A program made the position numbers and the translations under genes. Shown one piece after another: positions 49,460-60,366 of a DNA stretch of 64,000 bases. The first letter of the stretch is position 1. Every line of letters begins with the position of its first letter. The DNA is from Cymbidium sinense (lineage: Eukaryota > Streptophyta > Magnoliopsida > Asparagales > Orchidaceae), in the NCBI GenBank assembly GCA_021442155.1, contig CM038222.1, positions 111,789,121-111,853,120 on the forward strand. Direction: 5' to 3'. The notes beneath the pieces were generated by a model. The model saw nothing but the letters and a program-made list of their open reading frames with translations. It was not told the DNA's origin and did no database searches.

Positions 49460-49547
49460 TAGCAGTGAAAATAAGCTATCCAACCAATTTTATTTTTAAA
49501 TAAGAAAATTAATCAAATTATAATGAACTTTTAATTAACATAATGCA
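49460..49547. repeat. 90-bp direct repeat flanking copy C, right
   Basis: TAGCAGTGAAAATAAGC... ends TTAATTAACATAATGCA, the partner of 42908-42997. Immediately after it is GTCAAAAG-AAAACAA-CTTTTGAC (49548-49570), a perfect 8-bp-arm inverted repeat. Confidence 0.88.
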
Positions 49548-49570
49548 GTCAAAAGAAAACAACTTTTGAC

Positions 49571-49850
49571 CCTTTAGAACAAATTTTCCATTTTTGCTAT
49601 AGCTTGAATTTTTAAAAGAAAATTTTATTTTTGAAATTGTAGGAGTTATAGAACCCTCTTATTTGATTTCAACAAATAAAGAAGTTTGATACTCCATTTA
49701 GTGGATGTTAAGTATACTCTACCAAGAATGAAATAGAGAGAATCTAATGAAATGAAAGGCAACCTTGAGCCATGAAAAAAACACAAGTACATTATCGATG
49801 TATAAAAATAAAAGTCTATTTCTAAAGACAGAGAGAGGAACTAATCGTCA
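49571..49850 (-). other. Leader-like spacer between copies C and D
   Basis: Read on the minus strand this follows the primer-binding-like site of copy D. It is non-coding and is probably the 5' untranslated leader of the minus-strand Tat element whose gag lies beyond copy C. Confidence 0.5.
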
Positions 49851-49863
49851 GTGGAGTTGCTAG
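49848..49863 (-). promoter_or_regulatory. Degenerate primer-binding-site-like sequence after copy D
   Basis: The minus strand reads CTAGCAACTCCACTGAC, close to the TGGCGACTCCACTGG type used by plant Tat elements (from memory). Copy A has a more decayed counterpart at the same place. This orients D as a 5' LTR for leftward DNA. Confidence 0.45.
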
Positions 49864-50221
49864 AAAATATATTGGAATTTATATTTAAAACACAACACAA
49901 ATCTTAGGGGTATTTTTGTTAGATAATTAAATACATCATTAAGGGATAAATGTAGTATCTTGAAAAATAAACATATTACTTTATAATAGATTCAATTACT
50001 TAATAAGGACTCCTAAGACTGATAGCTCTTCGATGCACTAGAGATTCTTCAGTTGAACTACATGGAGAAGTAGGATAGAGTTTCTTTTATTGCAGGGTTC
50101 ATAGTTTACCATATGGGCAAGCCCCTATAGTTAATCACATCTTAAGAATAAACGATCTCTTTCTTAGAATACTCTTGATTAAAGAATTAGACTTTTTTTT
50201 ATAGATTTCAAAGCTTATATT

Positions 50222-51290
50222 AAAATGATAGTTCATTTAAAATTTTAATAGGAAATGCTTCAAAGGGGGAGGAGCTTTTTTTAGAGGAAAATTAAGAATA
50301 AATAAGAAATATTTTAGATACTCGAAAGCCTAGTAAGCATTTATAATTTTATGATTAAGTTTATTATGATTTAAATTAATATTTTATTAAAAATCTAGAA
50401 CTTGGATTCTAATAGCACAAGACTATAGAAATGCTTGTGGTTAAAGACTTATTTCAGTAGAATGTTTGAGACCCCTAAGTTTATAAATGTTTTTGACAAA
50501 AGTTAGAGGCCTAATGTAAATATTTCGTGAATTATCAATTCTTTTCTTACTAGAAGAAAATGAACCTATCACTGACTCTTCTAAACTTATAACTTGTTTG
50601 GAAGGATTTCCAACTAACACTACCTAAGCAATTTTAAAAATCATTAGTCTGGTCTTATATATGCAAGATTGTTATGCTGTTGCAATTAAGAAGGAAGCTA
50701 AGATCATAACTCATGCCTTAACCCTAAGATAATGTTTGGTCATGTTTTAAATTTCTTTTGATTTAAAATGATAGTTCATTTAAAATTTTAATAGGAAATT
50801 CTTCAAAGGGGGAGGGGTTCTTTTTAGAGGCCAATTAAGAATAAATAAGAAATATTTTAGATAATCAAAAGCCTAGTAAGCATTTACAAATTTGTGATTA
50901 AATTTATTATGATTTAAATTAATATTTTATTAGAAATCTAGAACTTGGATTCTAATAGCACAAGACTATAGAAATGCTTGTGGTTAAAGACTTATTTCAG
51001 TAGAATGTTTGAGACCCCTAAGTTTATAAATGTTTATAACAAAAGTTAGAGGCTCGACCTAATGTAAATTTTTCAGGAATTATCAATTCTTTTCTTACTA
51101 GAAGAAAATGAACCTATCATTGACTCTTCTAAACTTATAACTTGTTTGGAAGGATTTCTGACTAACACTACCTAAGCAATTTTAAAAATCATTAGTCTGG
51201 TCTTATGTATGCAAGATTGTTAGGCTGTTGCATTTACGAAGGAAGCTAAGAACATAACTCATGCCTTAACCCTAAGATAATGTTTGGTCA
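50222..51290. repeat. 542-bp tandem duplication in copy D
   Basis: AAAATGATAGTTCATTTAA starts at 50223 and again at 50765; both copies end at ATGTTTGGTCATGTT. Differences are few, so the duplication is much younger than the divergence between copies A, C and D, which have only one unit. Confidence 0.92.
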
Positions 51291-54200
51291 TGTTATGCAC
51301 CTAACTAATAGAATAAATTTCTTCTTCTATGTATTTTGACTTATGATTCTTTTTAAGGTTTGGGGTATACAATTCATGTTGATAATGATATGTAGTTAGA
51401 AGTGGTCATGGGCCAAAACTAAAAGAGAAGTCACACTTCCCCCAAGAAGGTTGGTTATCCTCATATGTTAAATGCCCCTTATATTCTATAGGTGAAGAGC
51501 CCAATTCAAGGAGTGGGAACAATATGCTATCATGTTTCACAAAAGCTAATTATTTCTAGTTACTTTTTAAGTTATACTTAGGGCTTTAATTAATGTGACA
51601 TTTTGAGTTATTTCATTTTATGTTTGAGTTGTTTAAGTTTAATGGGGTGGAAAATTATATTTTTCTTAGGAGTCTAACATTCCAGGAATTTCATCATAGA
51701 AACACACCACAAAAAAAACTTTAAATGTAGGTAGTTTCTATTGCACTCCCAAAATAAATCAAGCAAAATTAATTAATAGAAAAGGCCAATGTGGCTAGGT
51801 ACCACTGTTCACCCCGAAAGAAAGAAAAAAAAGGCAGTTGAGCTCTACCCTAATATAGTCTAACCTAAAGCTAAAAGTTTGATCTGTGGGGGTCTTCTTC
51901 TAGAATCATCACTTTCTTCAGGGACCTCCGTGGGCTTCACAGGGGACCACCAACTAGTAAAGTTAGCTCTTGCTAATCTTAGACCCCGTAGATCCTAACT
52001 TAATTCTAGACTTAAATTATATTTTGAAATTTTAAAATAAATTCATAATCCCTACAAAATAAACGTTAAAAAATACATACAGCACTTCTACAGTTTATAT
52101 TTCAAACATGTGGGCTTAGCATTAATTATTTGTCAAGCCCACCTATCCTACCTGGTTATGTTTAGGTACCTAGACATCACCTGCAAGCAAATAATATGTA
52201 TTATATATTTTTTATTTTAGTAGTCCCATTAAGTATAACACCCTGTAGAAAATAGTGTTAGCCTAAAAACAACGCCCTATCATCCAAACTAATGGGCAAA
52301 TAATCCTAGCCATCTAGTTTAAAATATTACACCACAATACAAGAAAAGGATCACATTACAAAAAACACCTATCATCAGCCTAACCTAATTCTAAGGTCAA
52401 TTACCTAATAATCTAGTGTGTGAGAAAGGGGTTTATGTGGTATGGCTTCATTAGGCCTTTCAAGTTCTTGTCTTGGTTTAATTTATAATTTAATCTTTCA
52501 TTTTTATTAATTTTTATTCATATGTACATTTCATTATTAAACCAAAATTTTGAAGTATCAAGACCTCTTTTGGACTTGTAGCCTTGCGACCCCAAGTGTC
52601 TAGACTATATACCATATGATAATTAGTTATGAAAAATTTTATTTTCATTTGATTTCTTCTAGTTTATTCTTAGAATTTGTTGAATTTACCATTGAGTTTT
52701 TTTCAATTTAAGTGATTTAATTGACTTATGAGTTTGTTTCTATATGTAGGTGTACTTTTATGTTAAGGTTAAAATTTAGGTTTTAAAGGATGTAGAATAA
52801 AATAAATTCTACTTTGGGCAGATCCCATTCTATTCAATCATCCCTAAATCCTAGTAGAATGAAATTTTCATCCATTCTAAAAGTCAAACTAAGATACTAA
52901 ATATCTTAATTAACCTCTTTTGAATTCATTTCAATAATTTATTTAAAGTTAGGTTTATTGGAATCTAGATTAATGTTTATATAATTTGATTAAGATTTAA
53001 ATTCTTGATTTGTATTTAGTTTTTATCTTATATTTATAAAAAGTTATTCAAAGATTCTTTATTCTTTTCATTTGAGTTTTATTTATTAATGCATCTTGAC
53101 TTAAAAAATTAAGAATTTATTATTTAATTGATTGATTGCCTTAATTTTCTTTCTAAGGTTTAGAGTTTATGTAATCTTATTAAGATTTGAAGATTTCTTC
53201 TTTATTCTATTTATTTTATTTCGATTAATATTTCTTTAGTTTGATTTATTGAAATTTAAAATATTTCCTTAAATCTTAGTTGAAAATTTATGTTATCATG
53301 ATTAAGTTTAATGTAATTTTTATTTTAGTTTGATTTTCTTTCAAAAGATTTCATTCATTTGTATTTATGTTATTTAATATTTTATATTATTTTCATAACT
53401 TAGCTTTACATTTAATCTCATGTTACTTTTGATTTGATTAGGTGTTCATTTGATCTTATATATTTTAATTACTTGGTTTATTTGATTTGAATTCATCTCA
53501 TTTATTCATTTGATTAATGTTTATATTTATTAATGTTTATGTTCATGAATTTTGATAAATTAACTTAATTAATTAATCTTAAAGTTTGATTTCTATATTT
53601 GAATGATTCATTATGTTTCAATTTCATAACTTAAGATGATTCACTAATTTATACATTTCTAATTCATCATTTCAGGTTAATTTTAATGGAATTTTATATG
53701 TTAAAGTATCATTATTTAATTAAATCTCATAAAATGAAGTTTTATTTAACAACAACAACTTAATAACCTTAAGTAATGAATTACTTTAGGCACCAAACCT
53801 AGCCTAGGTCATTCCAAACTTTTAGGTTATTTAGATTTTATTCATTTGATTAGTTAATTCTTTCCTTTTCTTATTATTATTTAGAATTATGTTATTCATT
53901 AAATTAAATGGGCTTAAGGAATTTTCATATAAGTGAATTTCATATTTAGGTATGAAATTCAGAGGTTGATTAGTTTTAAATTTCAATTGATTAATTGATT
54001 TGTTATGAATTTATCAAAATGATAACTTAAATTTTGATTAAATTTTATATTCTTAATTATTTCATTAAATGCTATGTGCATAATTAATTAGATTCTTTAA
54101 CTTTAGAGGGTTGGAGAGTTTTTATTAAGTTTTATTATGTTAATGAAAATGATTTAGATTGATTTTATAAAATTTTGTAATTTCTATGATTTTTTTATTT

Positions 54201-54425
54201 ATAATTTTACTTAAATTGATCTAGTGATTAGAAATTTAATACCTTCTAATCTAGAGATCACTTGAACTTGAAATTTTTATGGCAAGTGGGGTTTCTTATC
54301 AATTGGAATAACCTAAATTTTCAACTTATTAATTAAGCTTTACACATGATGACACATGATTCATCCATGTGGAAACCATGTGGATCACACATTATTAAAT
54401 AGGCAACATGGGATTTGTTTCAACA

Positions 54426-54444
54426 ATCCGATCTTTGATCGGAT
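54426..54444. repeat. Inverted repeat in copy D
   Basis: ATCCGATC-TTT-GATCGGAT, perfect 8-bp arms, at the conserved GC-rich block position shared with the hairpins in A, B and E. Copy C has a decayed form at about 44959-44976. Confidence 0.8.
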
Positions 54445-56869
54445 GATCATGATTTCACCCACAATTCCTATATAGATTTTAATCAATTTATTTGACTAGA
54501 TCTCAACTATTTATTCCTAACAGTAGGAACAGATGGTGGAGATTTTTAGTAATCTAGTTAGTGGACGCTTGATTTCAATTACAAATCCATCAACACCTCA
54601 CCTAGAATGCATTTATATGGTTTAATCTCACTTGAGATCAAATTCTCTTCACAAATGAGAAAATTGAATTGAAAGAGGGGAGTCTTTTGAGGCATACTCC
54701 GTCGGTGCTGATCCTCAGAGGCAAGGACTCTACGAACACCTTCGTGGGGATGTGGTGGACTTTTAGGTTTGAGAAATTAAATTTCCTCTTCACCAATTGC
54801 TATGGAGGCCAATCCCCTCCTATTCACCAGTGGGTCTAGTCAAAATCTAGTTTGTCGGTAGCGTGGGAATTGGAGAAGCGGTTGGTTCTTCTTCGTTTCA
54901 CTTGAGGAATGTGTGAGTGGCGTTAAAATAGCTAGAGAAAGTTTTCTTTCTTCTTATCTTATTTGGCTGAGAGATTTCTTATGGGGAGTTCAAACATGAA
55001 TTGGCCATGGTGATTTCCACCCATGGAGACTAGCTATATGAGGTGGTTAACTGAGTGGGGTCAATCCAAATCAGTTAGGTTGAGGAATGGAGGAGAAAAT
55101 GGAGGAAGTGTCTTGGATTAGAGGGAATTTATCTTTGTTTTCCACACCACCTTCCATGGCCTATTCCCTTACCTTTGGATTGGTTTGACACTTTTGAATT
55201 CTCTTAATTTCAATTTCCAATTCTTTTTAAACTCATCATAGAATGATTTTAGGTGTATTGCAATGTAATTAGTGCAGTTTTAAGCTCAAATGTTCACATT
55301 TGTTCCATTTGGGTTTAGTTTTATTTGAGCTAAATTATGTATAAGAAATGTTATTCATTCATTTAAATTTGTAATTAATTACCCAAATCAATTTTAAGAT
55401 GATTCATGAGTCAAACAAACTCAATTCAATTGGGTTTAGGCATAAAACACCTTAAGTTAGTTCAATTAAGCATTTGTTCCCTTTGGTTTAGTTTGATTTA
55501 TTCTATTTGATGGATTTGATCTAGGTTTAGGCTTTAGGCATGTTTATTTAAGTATTAATGATGATTTAGATTAATAAATTTTATTTCATTTGAATGTAAT
55601 TTTGAATTTAAACCAACTTTGACCCAAATTGGGCTTAATGATTTAACATGGGTTCAATTAGGTCATATGACCAAATTGATCAAATTAAACCCCCTAATTG
55701 GTTGAATTATTTTTAATGATGATTTTCAAATAATTTTGGATATTTAATTTGAATTATGTTTAATTGAATTTAATTTTAAGTTCCATAAGGTCCATTTAGG
55801 ATCATTTAGATTAAGTGATTTAATTAACCAATTTGTGGCCTTATTAGATTTTGATTTATTTAGATTCATATTTAAACGTTCATTTGAAGATTTTGAGCCT
55901 TTGGAGTAATTTAATTTGGTCAAATGTTGTTATGTTGACTTTTGACCTAGGGGAAGCTACATAAGTCAACCATTTGTGAAATGGTTGAACATCTTTGACC
56001 TTCATTTGAATTTACTTTTAAATCCATTTATGTTTATGTTATGAATTTATATTTTTCATTTGATTTAATTTTAATTTGTTTTTATTTTATTTGAATTTCC
56101 ATGGGTTTAAGAGGTTTTGAGCTTAGGCAAGTTAATTGGGTTAACCACCGTAATTACCTTAGTCTAAGCTTAGTTGGATCTAGATTTCAATTGAGATGTA
56201 TTTAATTTATTCAGTTGTTTAAATTTGAGCTTGTTTTGGGTCCATCTAATCCTATTAGTTTAGGCTAAATTGTAGAAGGATTCACTAGGTCACCAAGTAT
56301 AGTGGCCTAAGTGCTTGAATAAGAAATCCCTAATCTAAGATTTGGTATCCTAATCAATAGGATTAAAAATGAAGTTAAACCTTATACAAAATGAGGTCAA
56401 CACATCATTGCCAAATTAGTGAAACATGTCCAACTAAATATCAAATTCTTAGATTTTGATAATGTGCTCGCTTTATCAGTCCTTAAGAAAAGCTATGAGG
56501 AAGGCAATAGTAGCCAACTTTTCTTTTTTTTTCTTTTGTAACCTTTTTCCTTTGTTCTTGTGAGTTTGAAGATAAATTTTAAATTAAAATTTTTATATAC
56601 TCACTACTCATCATTATACTTAAATATGTTTTTAATTAAAATAAATTTGTTCTCACTATTCATCTTAATATTGATTTGCTTGTAAATGTACTCGCTTCAT
56701 GTATGTATTTGTTGAGTGAACATACTCATTGATATAATTATAGAATAAACATACTTTCTTGAATAAGAGAACTCATTGAGTGAATGTACATGAATATACT
56801 CACTAAATGTATTCATCAAATGAATTTACTTACTAAATTTGTTTTAATAACTAGTTTATATTAATAGGG

Positions 56870-57170
56870 GAATACTAGGTCACCAATTACACTATGCTGG
56901 TCTTTTATTCATAGTCACCAATTACACTATGTTGGTCTTTTATCCATAGTCACCAACTACACAGAGTGTTGGTCTTTTACTCATTATTAACAAATATATG
57001 AAGTTTTTGTCTTACACTTTAGTAGCCAGCTACATGAAGTGTTGGTTTTCTGTTCATAGTTTCCAACCACATAAAGTGTTGGTCTTACACTATTAGTCAT
57101 CAACTACTTGTGTTATTTTTGTACTTTAGTTGATAACCACATGGAGTGTTGTTATTTCATGTATTACCTT
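56870..57170 (-). repeat. 35-45-bp tandem repeat in Tat 3' untranslated region
   Basis: GTCACCAATTACACTATG at 56879 and 56914 and GTCACCAACTAC at 56949 give a 35-bp period; more diverged units with GTGTTGGTCTT continue to about 57160. On the minus strand this lies between the integrase end and the start of copy D, the same position as repeats near 31.4 kb and 1.0-1.7 kb. Confidence 0.85.
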
Positions 57171-57479
57171 AAATAATTCTTGAAGAACTTAAGGCAAGTG
57201 AGTTTAGATGGTTAATAACTCTTAACTGCCATACTTTGAATTTCAAGCAATATGTTTCTTGTGAGTATTACAAATTATTGAGAATCTAAAAATGAATAGA
57301 TTTTTAATTTATTTAGTCTTTAAACTATTTTTATATTTTAAATAAAGAATAAAAAGAATAATAAAAAAGAAAATAAATACAAGAATAAGACATCTCTTAA
57401 GAGTAAAACATCTTCAAGTCTATTATGTTCCAAGTACATGACATGTCTTGTCCTGAATGTGTTTGTAGTTGATAGGCTC

Positions 57480-58400
57480 TTAATCCAACTTGCTTCTTGA
57501 AAATGTAAGGACCATTTTATGGGTGGGTGAGTTTTCCTAATAATTTTGATTAGCTATGGAATCCACTTACCTCAACATTAAGTCTCCAACCATAAAATGT
57601 TTCTACTTTATGTTGTGATTGTAGCACTTGACCATTCACCTCTGAGTTGCTACTTTTTTGAGTGATGCTTTAATCCACAATACCTTCAGTAGGTTGAGTG
57701 TTGTCTCCATGGATTCTACAGTTGAACTTTCCCATTTGGCAATGTCCTGATCTAACTCATTAATCACAATAACCCTTTGATTGTGCAATTCATACTCGAC
57801 TAGTAGCACTGCTTCTATTCCATTCAACAAGGTGAATGGTGTTTACCCAGTAGCCAATGATGGAGTTGTCTTGATGACCCTGAGTTCAACAATAAGGAAT
57901 TAACTAATTTGGATATAGGTCCTTCCACTTTCTTTATCAACAAATTGAGAATTTGCTTATTTATTACTTTCACTTATGGGTGATGTGTAGAAGCTCATTT
58001 GATGCAAATTTCTTGTGATTCATAGAATTTCTTTAGTCATATATTTGCAAATTATGAACCATTGTCCATGATGATCATTATAGCCCATACCGATAAATAA
58101 TATGAGTCAACATAAAATTCTGAATTACATTGGTAGTTATCATGGTGAGTGACTTGGGTTCAATGCACATTTTGTAGTAGTCAATCATGATGAGTATGAA
58201 TCTTCGTTGCCCACTATGACTAGTAGGGGGCCTATCAGGTCCATTCTCAATACTAGAAAGGGCTAATGGCTTGAGTTCTAGAGGTTATGGATGTTGTTGT
58301 AGCAATAGATCAAACATCTAACATTGCTCGCATCTATTAGCAAATTCCTTAGTGTCCTATCTTAATGTTAGCCAAAAATATTCTGGTTGTAAAATTCAAT
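57480..58400 (-). pseudogene. Second Tat integrase
   Basis: The minus strand reads RFILIMIDYY (first catalytic Asp), THIIYRYGL, then the frame 57636-57830 MLNGIEAVLLVEYELHNQRVI (canonical YG.EAVLP.EV..PS.R). The C-terminal domain reads THP*NGPYIFKKQ near 57500-57535. Upstream at 58270-58370 lie Cys pairs, EFANRCEQC, as in the zinc domain. Broken by several stops. Confidence 0.85.
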
Positions 58401-60203
58401 AGGTGAAAATTCTTCCTCTAAAATGACTTTCACACTTGCCTGAAAATGTTTCACCAAGTACTTTACAAGGTTCAATATCTTTCACACACCTTAGATTTAA
58501 TAAAGAAGTTAACTTCCAAAATAACTTGCTATTGATTAGTAGATATTGCAGCTTTAATTTTGACTTTCCTTGGGTCCTTAGTTCCTTCTTTAAGCAACCA
58601 AGTTTATAAGTACTTTTTGATGGGATTAATCTAGTTGGTTGAGCTTTCATTGTCAATTTGTATAGACTCACTTTCTTTCATGCTTGGATGAATGAGTTGG
58701 AGGATAGGCTACTTACTTAGTCCATGTGCTCCTGATAGTAGGTTGGTTTGTTGAATTATGTCTCTTGAGACTTGCTCAATTATGATGTATTATAGCCTTC
58801 CAATTTTTTTTCTTACCTTAAGTAGAAATTTTTGTAGTGACTATACCTTTGTACTTTCCATGAATTTGATTCTCCATAAGTTACGAGTCTCACTGAGCTA
58901 TAGTATTCCTAATGCCTAGCCCTTGAACAAAGTGCAATCCCATAAATAATGCTTCATACTCAATTTAATTATTTATTATTTGAAATTTGAACCTTACTTA
59001 GTAATAGTAATTCTTACTGGGCTCACCAACACAATACCTACTCCCATTTCTTACTCTCTTAAAGAGCTATCCATATACAAGTGCAACAATGGTTCTAATA
59101 TGTTTGTGATGTTATGCAAGTCTTTGAAAACTGAAGGAAAATTAGTGAGTGCCTCTAACTTGAACACTATTCAGGACAAATATGATATGTCAAGCTTAAC
59201 ACCACTAATCATTTTTGAATGAACTATCTTAGTGAGTACTTATTTGAGCGAGTGGTCAATGATGACTTGAACTGAATGGGATAGGAAATATGGTCAAAGT
59301 CACTGGATAGATATAGTAAGTTTGCGCACAAGTTATTTCATGATTGGATAATGTGACTTAGCATCCCTTAATCACTTGCTTACATAGTGAACTGGTCATT
59401 ATTTTCCTCCTTCTTCTCGAATTAAGACTATGCTTATTAAATCTTCTCCAACTCACAAATATAATAGTAGTATATCACCTTCCTTTAGACTTTGTAATAA
59501 TGGTGGTGATGTGAGTAGGCTTTTGAGGTCATTGAAATCTTTCTTGCATTCTACTATCCACTTGAACTTTTTTACACTCCTTAATATTTTAAAAAATGGC
59601 AAGCACCATTTGAAATAAATATGTTCATTTTGGTGACTCACCCAATGAGTTGATGTACCTTTTTTATTGTTCTTGGCAACTTCATGTTGTGTGAGGCTTT
59701 TGTCTTGATTTACCTTTACACCTTTAACAATAATCAGGAATCCAAAGACCTTTCCTGAACTAATGTAAACTATGAATTTCATTGGATTAATGGGCATATT
59801 ATACTTCATCAAAGTAGAAAAAGTGATTTTTTAGATCTTTGATATGTTTTTGGGAATCTTGCTTTAAATAGTAAGTCATCCATGATAGCTTCTATATTTC
59901 TCCTTTTTATTCTTTGAACTCTCGATCTATCATTCTTTTGTAAGTATATTCTACATTATTCAACCCAAACTTTTTTCTTAAGTTAATAAATGCATAAATG
60001 TATGCATGCAAGAAATATAGCAAGTAGTTAAAGCCCAATAAAAGTTTAGAAGGAAAATTTCCATAAGAGGGGTAGTCATCCTCATCATAAAGAGCTAAAA
60101 CGTGTGGAGAGTCCTTCTTCACTATTTTATTAGTCTTTAGGGGAACAAAATAAAAATCATACATCAATGAATATAATGCTCCTTTCACTAACATATACAA
60201 CAT
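58396..60203 (-). pseudogene. Second Tat reverse transcriptase and RNase H
   Basis: At 59907-60203 the frame ends in LRKKFGLNNVEYTYKRMID (canonical PFGLKNAGATYQR). The catalytic box follows as IMDDLL at 59870-59890 with both Asp kept. Then the frame 59453-59812 reads PINPMKFIVYISSGKVFGFL, KCLPFFKILR-like and LLTSPPLL, the RT-RNase H connection. RNase H shows LYMDSSL near 59070-59090, where DGS is expected. A 91-residue frame at 58396-58671 lies between RNase H and integrase. The upstream RT is missing; copy E starts 160 bp beyond. Confidence 0.85.
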
Positions 60204-60366
60204 GCATATCCCTGGGTTACATTAATATACGTTATTGGGTTTTAGTCTCCTTTCTCTTTCAGTTGCCCCTCACAACTAGCGGACTTACTTGGGAAGCAAA
60301 GGTCTAAGCTTTTTTAGGTAGCTACAAGGAAAATTTGCTAATTTTAGAAATGATTTTTTGAGAGGT
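60204..60366. other. Unassigned spacer before copy E
   Basis: Short stretch with pyrimidine-rich TCTCCTTTCTCTTTCAG and no recognisable domain; possibly decayed RT sequence. Confidence 0.3.

Larger units (their letters stand above)
49873..56402 (-). mobile_element. Long LTR-like repeat, copy D
   Basis: On the minus strand begins TGTTGACCTCATTTTGTATA at 56402 and ends near 49873 with AAATTCCA. It contains the block series of copies A and C in inverted order relative to C: TTGACC-rich tract (55370-56000), GC-richer block (54350-55150), AT-rich block (52450-54350), end blocks (49873-52440). It holds an internal 542-bp duplication. Length about 6.5 kb. Tat pol lies before it (56870-60203) and a primer-binding-like site after it. 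Confidence 0.65.

Noticed and set aside
56870..57170. 35-bp repeats as a CRISPR-like array
   Set aside because: Direct tandem repeats with no spacers, in the 3' untranslated region of a Tat element.
58980..59222. 80-codon open frame on the + strand
   Set aside because: Antisense to the second Tat RNase H, whose LYMDSS motif reads on the minus strand.
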